Positions 8,731 to 17,152 of a DNA stretch of 55,871 bases are shown in pieces; position 1 is the first letter of the stretch; each line of letters begins with the position of its first letter. A program made the translations under genes and the position numbers. The stretch is from Clostridia bacterium. Its GTDB lineage: Bacteria; Bacillota; Clostridia; UMGS1883. The stretch spans positions 1 to 55,871 of the forward strand of contig JAFQLL010000051.1 of assembly GCA_017414645.1 (NCBI GenBank), in the 5' to 3' direction. The notes under the pieces were generated by a model. The model searched no databases. It saw only the letters and a program-made list of their open reading frames with translations, and was not told the DNA's origin.

Positions 8731-9429
8731 TTAAAGAGCGCCTCTTGAGCGCAAAACCTCTGTCATGTACAAAACGTCCTCAGGATATGTAAGCTTAACA
8801 TTGTCTCTGCCTGTTATAACGGTTTTAATGGGGTAGTTGCACCTTTCTACCAGCATGCATTCATCCGTCCCCTCAAAGCTGTCCTCCAAGGCTTTCTTGT
8901 GTGCCTCCAAAAGAATTTCCTTTTTAAAAATCTGGGGTGTTCTTACCTGCACTGTTTTTTCACGGTCAACGGTGCCTGTTATCATGCCGCCATCATCCAC
9001 ACTTTTCAAGGTGTCCACGCTTAAAACCGAGGCAACCGCACCACCAAAATCAATAGCTGCCTGTGCCACAAGGGTAATAGATTCGTCCTTGATAAGGGGG
9101 CGTGCGCCGTCGTGCACGGCGACGTAATTGCTTTCAGGAGAAACCTTTTCCAAAGCATTTTTTACGCTTTTCTGGCGTGTGCTTCCCCCTTCAACAATCC
9201 ACACAACCTTTGCATAGCCGTTCTTTTTTACTATCTCACCGTACTCCTCAATGCTGTCAGAGGGCGCAGCAATAATAATCTCGTCAATAGCCTCGCAATT
9301 TTCAAAGGCTTCAACTGTTCTTTCAAACACGTTTTTACTGCCTATATTAAGCAGCATTTTGTTGTACCCCATTCTTTGTGACTTTCCTGCCGACAAAATA
9401 ATTGCCGAAAAAAACTTATTGTTTAACAT
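8731..9429 (-). CDS. ispD: 2-C-methyl-D-erythritol 4-phosphate cytidylyltransferase
   Basis: This 232-residue enzyme makes CDP-methylerythritol in the MEP pathway. It shows the nucleotide-binding loop AIILSAGKSQRMG near the N-terminus, GGSTRQKSVKNAL and VAVHDGARPL. The frame is open upstream to 9591, but the conserved start is the ATG at 9429 preceded by GGAGGT. The carD terminator lies only about 37 bases upstream and no clear promoter fits between, so expression may depend on readthrough. Confidence 0.94.
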   Translation of the reverse strand: MLNNKFFSAIILSAGKSQRMGYNKMLLNIGSKNVFERTVEAFENCEAIDEIIIAAPSDSIEEYGEIVKKNGYAKVVWIVEGGSTRQKSVKNALEKVSPESNYVAVHDGARPLIKDESITLVAQAAIDFGGAVASVLSVDTLKSVDDGGMITGTVDREKTVQVRTPQIFKKEILLEAHKKALEDSFEGTDECMLVERCNYPIKTVITGRDNVKLTYPEDVLYMTEVLRSRGAL

Positions 9430-9465
9430 AAATCTACCTCCATCAACAACAAAACTTCCTGCAAT

Positions 9466-9496
9466 GCAAAAAGTGCGACCGCATGTACGGTCGCAC
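9466..9496 (-). terminator. Terminator between carD and ispD
   Basis: A GTGCGACCG/CGGTCGCAC stem with a six-base loop is followed by TTTTT on the minus strand. It would end, or partly attenuate, the carD transcript before ispD. Confidence 0.85.
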
Positions 9497-9529
9497 TGGG
9501 TAACAATGCCAACTACGCCGCAAAGACAA

Positions 9530-10036
9530 TCATTCCGCCTTGGGCCTTTGAAGCATTTGCTCTTCGATAATATCCTTAAGAGCTTTATCAACCACCTCGT
9601 AAGTGGTATTTTTACTCATTACAATTTCACTTATAAGAATTTGCTTTGCATTTGAAAGCATTTTCCTTTCACCTGTAGAAAGCCCCTTTGCTTTATCACG
9701 CATCATAAGACTTTTTACAACAGAGGCAACCTCAAAAATGTTACCGCTTTTAATTCTTACCATGTTTTCACGATAACGCTTGTTCCAGTTAAGATTTGCA
9801 TCTATTTCAACTGTTTTGAAGGTTTCTAAAACCTCGTCTGCCTCCTTAGCCGAAATAAGGTTTCTTACACCGATTTTATCGGCGCCGTCAATAGGAATGA
9901 GAACTTTCATGTCGCCTAACGGAATGCGCATGGCATAGTAACGGTACATGAGGCCTGACACCTCACGCTCCTCAATAGCTTCGATTACGCCTGCTCCGTG
10001 CAGAGGGTAAACAATGCTGTCGCCTATGCTGTACAT
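9530..10036 (-). CDS. carD: CarD-family RNA polymerase-binding transcription factor
   Basis: This 168-residue cytoplasmic regulator has the N-terminal RNA-polymerase-interacting Tudor-like domain (IGDSIVYPLHGAGVIEAIEE, about 3-65) shared with Mfd and a helical C-terminal DNA-binding domain rich in Lys/Glu. CarD proteins stabilise open complexes at promoters, classically at rRNA genes. The length is typical. It has its own consensus promoter and is probably made abundantly. A neighbouring ispD-ispF pair is a common arrangement in Clostridia. Confidence 0.9.
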   Translation of the reverse strand: MYSIGDSIVYPLHGAGVIEAIEEREVSGLMYRYYAMRIPLGDMKVLIPIDGADKIGVRNLISAKEADEVLETFKTVEIDANLNWNKRYRENMVRIKSGNIFEVASVVKSLMMRDKAKGLSTGERKMLSNAKQILISEIVMSKNTTYEVVDKALKDIIEEQMLQRPKAE

Positions 10037-10076
10037 AAAAATTCACATCCTTCTCCTTTTATCATGCTATGGTTAG

Positions 10077-10105
10077 ATTATAGCATATTTTTCCGGTTTT
10101 GTCAA
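10077..10105 (-). promoter_or_regulatory. Perfect consensus promoter of carD
   Basis: The minus strand reads TTGACA, 17 bp, TATAAT, an exact sigma-A consensus, about 41 bases before the carD start. An AAAGGAGAAGG ribosome site follows. Confidence 0.85.
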
Positions 10106-10172
10106 ACGCAAATTTTTAAACGGGTTATAATATCATATAACAAGGTAAAAAGCAATAGTTTTTTTGAAGAAT

Positions 10173-11270
10173 TTATATTTTTTTGAAATTTCCCAAATAT
10201 TTATAGCTTGTAGCGTATTTTTTCAGCTCATTTATGGCATTTATCATGTTTTCGTCGTTTATATTGCCTTCAAGCTCGGCAAAAAAGCGGTATTCGCCCA
10301 TGCGGTCAATAACCGGGCGCGACTCAATTTTAAGTAAATTTACGCTGTGACGGGCAAAAATTTCCAACGCGCACACAAGTGCACCTGAAACATGGGGCAC
10401 ACTGAATACAACTGCCGCCTTTGTTGCACCTTCGCCAAGCTGTGGGTTTTTCGATATAATGATAAACCTCGTGGCGTTAGCCTTGCCGGAATTGATGCTT
10501 TCACAAAGCACCTCGAGGTTATAAAGCTTTGCCGCTCTTTTCGATGCAATTGCCGCTTTTGTTTTATCGCCGCTTTCGCTTACAGTCTTGGCACCTACAG
10601 CGGTATTTACAACGCTGTTAAGATTCCAGTTTTTGTCTTTAAGAAATTCCTTGCACTGGAAAAAGCCCTGCTCGTGAGAGTATACATCTGTAATATCTTC
10701 CACCTTTGTGCCCTCTGCCACCAGAAGATTGTGTTCAACCTTTATAGCGGTTTCACCCACTATGTAAACCTCGTGGTTACAAAGCATGTCTAAAACATCT
10801 GTTATACTGCCTGTTGTAGAGTTTTCCAGAGGAAGCACGCCGTAGTCCGCATTGCCGCATTCAACCTCTTCTATAACGTTTTCAAAGGTTTTTACGTTGT
10901 AAATATTTTCGTCGAATATTTTCGATGCCGCAATGGAGCCGTAGCCACCATCAACGCCCTGGTAGCAGGCTCTGCCCACCAATGCCTTTTTCATTTCGAA
11001 GGAATCAATGAGCTTTTGCTGAACGGAGCGGGAAAGTGCCATAACCTTTACGAAGAATTCTTCTATAACACCTTCATATTCCTTCTCCGTTACCTTTTCC
11101 ATGCGGCTTCTTAAAACAATTTCTTCACGGGCGCTATCTAAAACCTGCATGCCGTTTTTAAGCTTTACCTCACCTATATGCTTTGCAACATCCATTCTTT
11201 TTTCCATAAGAGCAATTAGCTCTGTATCTATTTTGTCTATTTCTGCTCTGTAATATTCAAGATTTTCCAT
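10173..11270 (-). CDS. pheA: Bifunctional chorismate mutase / prephenate dehydratase
   Basis: This 365-residue enzyme carries out the two steps from chorismate to phenylpyruvate. Residues 1-90 form an AroQ-type chorismate mutase (EIDKIDTELIALMEKRMDVA), about 105-285 the prephenate dehydratase (ENSTTGSITD, with the TR motif in NATRFIII), and the C-terminal 75 an ACT domain (SGALVCALEIFARHSVNLLKIESRP) for phenylalanine feedback. A TTG start six codons earlier would overlap aroC. The ATG used here has an AAGGTG site. It is the last gene of the aro operon and gives it a phenylalanine output. Confidence 0.93.
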   Translation of the reverse strand: MENLEYYRAEIDKIDTELIALMEKRMDVAKHIGEVKLKNGMQVLDSAREEIVLRSRMEKVTEKEYEGVIEEFFVKVMALSRSVQQKLIDSFEMKKALVGRACYQGVDGGYGSIAASKIFDENIYNVKTFENVIEEVECGNADYGVLPLENSTTGSITDVLDMLCNHEVYIVGETAIKVEHNLLVAEGTKVEDITDVYSHEQGFFQCKEFLKDKNWNLNSVVNTAVGAKTVSESGDKTKAAIASKRAAKLYNLEVLCESINSGKANATRFIIISKNPQLGEGATKAAVVFSVPHVSGALVCALEIFARHSVNLLKIESRPVIDRMGEYRFFAELEGNINDENMINAINELKKYATSYKYLGNFKKI

Positions 11271-11284
11271 GTTTTTCACCTTTT

Positions 11285-12373
11285 TCAAAACATTTTTGCT
11301 TCAACGAGATAGTCAAAGGCACAAAGTGCGGCACAAGCATCGATAACACTTACCGCTCTCACAACAATGCAGGCATCGTGTCGGCCTTGGATTGTAAGCT
11401 TTTCGTTTGTCTTTTCAACAAAGTTCACGCTGTCCTGTTCACGGGATATGGACGCTGTAGGCTTGATTGCCGTTTTAAATACAATGGGCATGCCGTTTGT
11501 TATGCCGCCGTTAATGCCGCCATCGTGGTTTGTGCGTGTGTAAATGTTTTCGCCGTCGGTATAAAGAGTGTCGTTAGCTTCGCTGCCACGCATTTTTGTT
11601 ACGTTGAAGCCCTCGCCGAATTCCAACCCTTTAACTGCAGGCACCGAGAAAATGAGCGATGAAAGACGTGACTCAAAAGCATCGAATATGGGGTTGCCTA
11701 TACCCTTTTCCATGTTCATGATTGCGCATTCAATAATGCCTCCTGCACTGTCGAGCTCACCCTTAAGTTGAAGAACTCTCTCTTCCATTTTCTTTGCCGC
11801 ATCCTGCGATACTGTAGGCAGGATCATGTTTTTAAGTGCATTTGCTTTATCCATGCTCATATCACTTAAATCCCACGGTGCATCTTCAATGTCCATTATG
11901 CTTTTAATTCTGGACACTGTGTATATACCCTTCTGTTTAAGTGCGCACTTTGCAACTGCCCCTGCAAAAACCAAGGGTGCTGTAAGCCTGCCCGAAAAAT
12001 GGCCGCCGCCACGATGGTCGTTAAAGCCCTTATAACGCAAATAGCCTGTGTAGTCGGCGTGAGAGGGGCGTGCAGTGTTTTTTAAATTATCGTAATCCTT
12101 AGAGTGCTGGTCAGAATTATAAATGACAAACGCAAGGGGTGTTCCTGTTGTTCTGCCGTTTACAACACCCGACAAAATTTCGGGAATGTCAGGCTCTTTT
12201 CTGGCTGTTGCCAAGGCTGAGGAGCCTGTCTGCCTTCTTTTAAGCTCGAACTTAATTTCTTCCATGTCAATTTCTATTCCCGGAGGCAGGTTGTCGATAA
12301 CACCGCCAATGCCTCTTGAATGGCTTTCGCCGAAAATAGAAAGCTTTATATTATTACCCCAGATTGAGCTCAT
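11285..12373 (-). CDS. aroC: Chorismate synthase
   Basis: This 362-residue FMN-dependent enzyme converts EPSP to chorismate. The signatures GESHSRGIGGVIDNLPPG (about 15-32), the RPSHADYTGYLRY segment and GGHFSGRLTAP are complete, as is the C-terminal GRHDACIVVRA. The start overlaps the end of aroA by 20 bases, and pheA begins 14 bases after its stop, indicating tight coupling in one transcript. Confidence 0.96.
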   Translation of the reverse strand: MSSIWGNNIKLSIFGESHSRGIGGVIDNLPPGIEIDMEEIKFELKRRQTGSSALATARKEPDIPEILSGVVNGRTTGTPLAFVIYNSDQHSKDYDNLKNTARPSHADYTGYLRYKGFNDHRGGGHFSGRLTAPLVFAGAVAKCALKQKGIYTVSRIKSIMDIEDAPWDLSDMSMDKANALKNMILPTVSQDAAKKMEERVLQLKGELDSAGGIIECAIMNMEKGIGNPIFDAFESRLSSLIFSVPAVKGLEFGEGFNVTKMRGSEANDTLYTDGENIYTRTNHDGGINGGITNGMPIVFKTAIKPTASISREQDSVNFVEKTNEKLTIQGRHDACIVVRAVSVIDACAALCAFDYLVEAKMF

Positions 12374-13541
12374 CTGCCATACCTCCCAACTGCCTGAATC
12401 TTTCCCAGAAATCAGGCATGCTCTTTCTTACGCTTTCTGCGCCTTTTATAATTACTTCGCCCTTGCAGTAAGGCGAAATTGTTGCAAGTGCCATTGCAAT
12501 GCGGTGGTCATTATGCGAGGAGCACACACCGCCCGTAAGGCTCTTTTTGCCCTGTATTATAAGATAGTCCTCGCCTTCTGTAACAGATGCACCAAGGTTT
12601 CTTAGTTCTTCTGTTATTGCCTGAAGTCGGTCGCTTTCCTTTATTCTGAGGCGTGCAGCATTCACAATTCTGCCCTCGCCCTCACTTACAGCCATAACGC
12701 ATGCTAGAACAGGCACACAATCAGGAATCTGGCTTACATCAACCTCAATGTTTTTAAGCGCTCTGCCATTTGTTATGTAACCGTTTTGGGTATCTTCAAT
12801 TTTCATGCCCATGCGGCGGTACACCTGAACAATTTCCTTGTCGCCCTGGATAGAATTGTTGTCCAGACCTGTAAGGTTAACATTTCCCATTGCAAGAAAA
12901 AACGCTGCCTGAGAAAAATCGCCCTCAACAATGTAGGTTTCGTTTTTATATTTCTGGTTGCCCTTTATAGTGTAGGTGTTGTCTCCCTCTTCTACTTCAA
13001 TGCCGAACTTTTTTAAAACATCAAGTGTCATGTCAACATAAGCCTTGCTTTCAAGCTTTGTAGTAATGACAATTCTGGAGTCTTCCTTTATAAGGGGAAG
13101 TGCAAACAACAGCCCTGTTATAAACTGGCTGGAAACGTCGCCTCGTATTTTGTAGTCGCCGCCTGTAAGGATACCTTTTGCGTAAAGGGTGTTGTTTTCA
13201 AGTTTATATGAAATGCCCTTTTCGTCGAATATTTTAAAGTAATCGTCAAGGGGTCTTTCCATAAGCCTCTCGGAGCCCGAAATTTCCACTTCGCCGTTAA
13301 TAGCAAGGGCAATAGGTATCATAAAGCGCAGCGTTGAGCCGGACTCGTTTGCAAAAAGGCTCTTTTTGTCCCCAATTGCACAAAGGCATTCCATTGTTGC
13401 CTTTGTGTCGGCACTCTCACCTACGCCTACGGCTTTTCCATTACCTAAGTATGCTGCAATCAACCCTCTGTGAGAATAGCTCTTCGAGGGTGGTATTTCC
13501 ATGCGTCCCTGCAGGGGGCATGGTGTTATTTTAATGTCCAC
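12354..13541 (-). CDS. aroA: 3-phosphoshikimate 1-carboxyvinyltransferase (EPSP synthase)
   Basis: This 395-residue enzyme joins shikimate-3-phosphate and phosphoenolpyruvate. It is somewhat shorter than the 427-residue E. coli enzyme but has the expected motifs: PPSKSYSHRGLIAA near the N-terminus, ESGSTLRFMIPIA and the C-terminal SHNDHRIAMALA. The start is a GTG, six bases after the aroB stop, with AAAGGGATG as ribosome site formed by the end of aroB. Confidence 0.94.
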   Translation of the reverse strand: MDIKITPCPLQGRMEIPPSKSYSHRGLIAAYLGNGKAVGVGESADTKATMECLCAIGDKKSLFANESGSTLRFMIPIALAINGEVEISGSERLMERPLDDYFKIFDEKGISYKLENNTLYAKGILTGGDYKIRGDVSSQFITGLLFALPLIKEDSRIVITTKLESKAYVDMTLDVLKKFGIEVEEGDNTYTIKGNQKYKNETYIVEGDFSQAAFFLAMGNVNLTGLDNNSIQGDKEIVQVYRRMGMKIEDTQNGYITNGRALKNIEVDVSQIPDCVPVLACVMAVSEGEGRIVNAARLRIKESDRLQAITEELRNLGASVTEGEDYLIIQGKKSLTGGVCSSHNDHRIAMALATISPYCKGEVIIKGAESVRKSMPDFWERFRQLGGMADELNLG

Positions 13542-13547
13542 TTAAAT

Positions 13548-14591
13548 TCATCCCTTTGCTATGGTTTCAAGCAATGTAACGTCTACCTTTTCGTAGTAGC
13601 TGTCACCCATGCTTTTAACAAGTACAATGCTTATCTTATTACCGCTTCGCTTTTTGTCGTGCATAGCAGCACCCGTCATGCCTTCAAGGTTGTCGATATG
13701 GGTAGGCAGGTTATATTTTTCACAAAGCTTTTTTATAATGTCAAAGGTGCCTTTTTCTGTTATGCCCTGCTTTTCGCTCCAGGCTGTTATTGCACACATG
13801 CCGATTGCCACAGCCGCACCGTGGGAGTAGGTGCCATAGCCTGTGTAGTTTTCAACAGCATGGCCTAAGGTATGGCCAAAATTAAGAAGCATTCTTTCGC
13901 CCTTGTCGTGTTCATCGTTTTCAACAATGGAAGCTTTAATGCGGCAACAGGTGGCAATAACCTCTTCAATTTCAAATTTGCCACAAAGCAAGTCTTCTGC
14001 AAGCTTTTTATCGCGGATAGCTCCGTATTTTATAACCTCTGCCATGCCGCATGCAACCTCTCTGGGCGGAAGAGTATTAAGGGTGTCGGTGTCAATGAGT
14101 ACCATTTTCGGCTGGTAGAAGGTGCCCACCAGATTTTTACCCTCGGGAATGTTTACGGCTGTTTTTCCGCCTACGGAAGAGTCAACCTGTGACAAAAGGG
14201 TTGTGGGCATCTGTATGAGAGTTACGCCACGGAGCACAACCGATGCACAAAAAGCTGTCAGGTCGCCTATAACACCACCGCCTAAGGCAACAATAACGTC
14301 GCTTCGGGTAAAGTCGTGGCGGATAATTTCACGGCACAGATATTCAAGGTTTTCGAAGCTTTTTGCTTCCTCGCCTGCTTTTACAACCAGTGAAAAAACG
14401 TCGCCGCCTGCTTTTTTCACAGCCGCTTCCACCTTGCTGCCGTACAAAGGGAACACATTACTGTCAGACACAATGCAAACCTTTTTTCCGTCGCAAAAGC
14501 TTCTAAGAAGCACAGCTGCTTCATCAAAAAGCTTGTTTCCTATATATATTTTGTATTCCTTTTTGGGGATTTTTACGTCAATAGACAACAT
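13548..14591 (-). CDS. aroB: 3-dehydroquinate synthase
   Basis: This 347-residue enzyme catalyses the second step of the shikimate pathway using NAD and a divalent metal. It shows VIVALGGGVIGDLTAF (about 98-113), PTTLLSQVDSSVGGKTAVN and the metal-ligand region LNFGHTLGHAVE. It is the first gene of aroB-aroA-aroC-pheA and is read from a good promoter about 40 bases upstream. The DAHP synthase, dehydroquinase and shikimate kinase/dehydrogenase genes are not in the window. Confidence 0.95.
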   Translation of the reverse strand: MLSIDVKIPKKEYKIYIGNKLFDEAAVLLRSFCDGKKVCIVSDSNVFPLYGSKVEAAVKKAGGDVFSLVVKAGEEAKSFENLEYLCREIIRHDFTRSDVIVALGGGVIGDLTAFCASVVLRGVTLIQMPTTLLSQVDSSVGGKTAVNIPEGKNLVGTFYQPKMVLIDTDTLNTLPPREVACGMAEVIKYGAIRDKKLAEDLLCGKFEIEEVIATCCRIKASIVENDEHDKGERMLLNFGHTLGHAVENYTGYGTYSHGAAVAIGMCAITAWSEKQGITEKGTFDIIKKLCEKYNLPTHIDNLEGMTGAAMHDKKRSGNKISIVLVKSMGDSYYEKVDVTLLETIAKG

Positions 14592-14628
14592 ATTCTAAAC
14601 CTTCTTTAAAAAAATGTATATTAGAGTA

Positions 14629-14657
14629 ATTATAGCACCCCCGCTCTGCGTTTTCAA
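14629..14657 (-). promoter_or_regulatory. Promoter of the aroB-aroA-aroC-pheA operon
   Basis: The minus strand shows TTGAAA, a 17-bp spacer and TATAAT. It is divergent from the DUF554 promoter, and the two -35 boxes are under 20 bp apart. Confidence 0.8.
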
Positions 14658-14675
14658 GTTTTTTGCAAATTTACC

Positions 14676-14703
14676 TTGAAATTTCGGCAGATTATGTTAA
14701 AAT
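14676..14703 (+). promoter_or_regulatory. Promoter of the DUF554 gene and malQ
   Basis: TTGAAA, a 16-bp spacer and TAAAAT predict a transcript start near 14710. This excludes the earlier in-frame start at 14663 and supports the ATG at 14738. Confidence 0.65.
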
Positions 14704-14737
14704 AGTATCAATGTTTTTTTGGAAGGTCTTGATTTTA

Positions 14738-15478
14738 ATGTACATCACAGGTATAGGCACCATTGTAAATGTACTTGCCGTTATGCTCGGCTCACTTGTA
14801 GGGCTTTTTGCAAAAAAGCTCATAAGCGACAAGCTTCGTGAGGGCATAATGAGTGCTCTCGGTCTGGCAGTTTTCACCATTGGCATATCGGGCGTTGTAA
14901 CAAACAGCATTTTTGTGTCAGAAGGCAGGCTGTCGTCGGAATTTACACTGCTTATGATAATGTCCCTTGCAATAGGTTCATTTATCGGCACACTTATTGA
15001 CATTGAAAAGCGCCTTGACGACTTAGGTCAGTTTTTCCAGGCAAAGCTCACAAAGAACGAATCCGGTTCAACCTTTGCAGAGGGCTTTGTGTCTGCCTCA
15101 CTTCTTTTCTGTGTGGGCAGCATGGCAATTGTAGGCTCATTAAACGACGGCATTTCCCACGACCCTAACATTCTTTTTGCAAAAAGCATCCTTGACGGCA
15201 TTATGGCTGTTGTGTTTGCATCAACCTTAGGCATAGGCACAATGATGAGCTGCTTTTCACTTATCATTTATCAGGGCAGCATAACCCTTTGCGCATCATT
15301 GGTTGCGCCCTATCTTACCGATATGGTCATTGCCCAGATGGGGCTCATCGGCAACATACTTATTATGGCAATAGGTCTTAACTTTGTTTATAAGCCTAAA
15401 TTCAAGGTGGGCAACATGCTCCCTGCGGTTTTTATCCCCATTATTTATTATGTTTTAAGAACGATTTTTAATTTTTAA
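14738..15478 (+). CDS. DUF554 family membrane protein
   Basis: This 246-residue integral membrane protein has about seven hydrophobic helices. The N-terminus (GIGTIVNVLAVMLGSLVGLFAKK) and the motif VGSMAIVGSLNDGISHDPNILFAKS (split across about 130-155) are hallmarks of DUF554 proteins such as YdfK/YqgA. They have no established biochemical role, though transport has been proposed. malQ starts 11 bases after its stop, so the two are cotranscribed. A functional link is not evident. Confidence 0.85.
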   Translation: MYITGIGTIVNVLAVMLGSLVGLFAKKLISDKLREGIMSALGLAVFTIGISGVVTNSIFVSEGRLSSEFTLLMIMSLAIGSFIGTLIDIEKRLDDLGQFFQAKLTKNESGSTFAEGFVSASLLFCVGSMAIVGSLNDGISHDPNILFAKSILDGIMAVVFASTLGIGTMMSCFSLIIYQGSITLCASLVAPYLTDMVIAQMGLIGNILIMAIGLNFVYKPKFKVGNMLPAVFIPIIYYVLRTIFNF

Positions 15479-15489
15479 GGAGAAAAGCT

Positions 15490-16998
15490 ATGTTTAACCG
15501 TTCCTGTGGCGTTTTGTGCCACATTTCATCAATTCCGGGCAGATACGGCATCGGCACCTTCGGCAAGGAGGCTGTGGAATTTGCCCAATTCCTCCGCAGC
15601 ATGGATATCCGGTCTTGGCAGGTGTTACCTCTTTGCCCCACAGACGACTACAACTCTCCCTACGCAGGCTGCAGCGCCTTTGCAGGTAATCCCTTCTTTA
15701 TTGACCCCGAAATTCTTTTCGAAGAAAAGCTTCTTACTAAAGAGGAACTGGAAAGCGCTGTTGCGCCCCAGCCCTACAGTGCCGATTTCAAGTTTTTGAA
15801 AGAAACACGTTTGCCCCTTTTCAAAAAAGCCTTCGACCGCTTTAAAGAAAAGGGCATGGACATACTTGAAAAGTTTTTGGTGGAGCATAGCGAGCTTGAC
15901 GACTACGCTCTGTTTACAGCTATTAAGGAGCATTACGAGCTTCTTCCCTGGTGGGAATGGCCCGAGGGCTTAAAAATGCGAGAGGAAGAAGCACTTAGTA
16001 AAGCAAAGGAAGAATTAAAGGACGAATACTTTTTTGCACTCTTTTTACAGTACGAATTCCACAAGCAGTTCACTTCTCTCAAGGAAAAAGTAAACGCTCT
16101 GGGTGTTTCTATAATCGGCGACATGCCCATTTATCTTGCACATGACTCTGCAGATGTATGGGCAAACAGAAGCATTTTCTCCATCGATGAAAAAACCTGT
16201 GCTCTCCGTGCTTGCGCAGGTGTGCCTCCGGACTATTTCTGTGCCGAAGGTCAGCTTTGGGGCAACCCCCTTTACGACTGGGACGAAATGAAAAAGGACG
16301 GCTACAAGTGGTGGATAAAGAGAGCAGGCTATGCGTTCTCTCTTTACGATGCAGTGCGTATTGACCACTTCAGAGCGTTTTCTGCTTATTGGTCTGTGCC
16401 TGCAGGCGAAAAGGCAACAAAGGGCGAATGGATAAAGGGCCCCGGAATGGACTTCTTTAATGCCCTCAGAAAAGAATACCCCACAAGCCCCATTATTGCC
16501 GAAGACTTAGGCGACATTGACGATGATGTTCGTCAGCTTGTAAAGGATACAAAGTTCCCCGGAATGGGAGTTATGCAGTTTGCATTCCTTTCCGACGGTG
16601 ACAACACACATATGCCCTATAACTACTCTGCTAACACAGTTGCTTACACAGGTACACACGACAACAACACCATCTTAGGCTGGCTCTGGGAAGCAGACGA
16701 TGCGTCCCGCAAGAGAATTTGCTCTTACTGCAACTTTGAAGGCGACTGGGGTATGGGCGGACCTAATGCACCCTGCATTAAAACCATTATCCGCACACTT
16801 TTTGAATCCTCCGCACTTTTGGCTATTGTACCCGTGCAGGATTTAGTGGGCTTTGGCGCCGACACAAGAATGAACACCCCCGGCTTGGCTGACGGCAACT
16901 GGGCTTTCAGAATTACAAAGGACAGCTTAAAAGAGGTTAACCGCGAATTCTTTAAGGATATTTCAAACAGATATCATCGCAACCAGAATCTTATATAA
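15490..16998 (+). CDS. malQ: 4-alpha-glucanotransferase (amylomaltase)
   Basis: This 502-residue GH77 enzyme transfers alpha-1,4-glucan segments between maltodextrins in the cytoplasm during glycogen or starch-oligosaccharide use. The three catalytic acids are visible: the nucleophile in DAVRIDHFRAF, the acid/base in IIAEDLGDI, and the third aspartate in YTGTHDNNT. The length matches the compact bacterial form. AAGGAGAAAAGCT precedes the start. Its stop codon falls on the first base of repeat B. Confidence 0.95.
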   Translation: MFNRSCGVLCHISSIPGRYGIGTFGKEAVEFAQFLRSMDIRSWQVLPLCPTDDYNSPYAGCSAFAGNPFFIDPEILFEEKLLTKEELESAVAPQPYSADFKFLKETRLPLFKKAFDRFKEKGMDILEKFLVEHSELDDYALFTAIKEHYELLPWWEWPEGLKMREEEALSKAKEELKDEYFFALFLQYEFHKQFTSLKEKVNALGVSIIGDMPIYLAHDSADVWANRSIFSIDEKTCALRACAGVPPDYFCAEGQLWGNPLYDWDEMKKDGYKWWIKRAGYAFSLYDAVRIDHFRAFSAYWSVPAGEKATKGEWIKGPGMDFFNALRKEYPTSPIIAEDLGDIDDDVRQLVKDTKFPGMGVMQFAFLSDGDNTHMPYNYSANTVAYTGTHDNNTILGWLWEADDASRKRICSYCNFEGDWGMGGPNAPCIKTIIRTLFESSALLAIVPVQDLVGFGADTRMNTPGLADGNWAFRITKDSLKEVNREFFKDISNRYHRNQNLI

Positions 16999-17116
16999 AA
17001 AAGTGTTTTAACACTTCAACCCCCTCGGTCCCCCAATCTTGGGGGACGAAAAGGTACACTTTTATTTTACAAGCAAATATGCGCACATTCTGCGCGCAAT
17101 TTCCTATGTAATAAAA
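16996..17116. repeat. Interspersed repeat B, copy 1 (121 bp)
   Basis: The unit is almost identical over 121 bp to 36659-36779. It carries a GTGTTTTAACAC palindrome, a CCCCCAATCTTGGGGG hairpin and a GCGCA...TGCGC hairpin. Both copies begin at the stop codon of the upstream gene in the same orientation. There is no reading frame of note. The role is unknown. It is probably a 3' untranslated mobile or processing element. Confidence 0.85.
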
Positions 17117-17150
17117 CAAAAACGGAATTGCTTTTGCAATTCCGTTTTTA
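17117..17150. terminator. Bidirectional terminator between malQ and htpG
   Basis: An ACGGAATTGC/GCAATTCCGT stem with a TTTT loop is framed by A and T runs. It serves the converging malQ and htpG transcripts. Confidence 0.88.
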
Positions 17151-17152
17151 TG

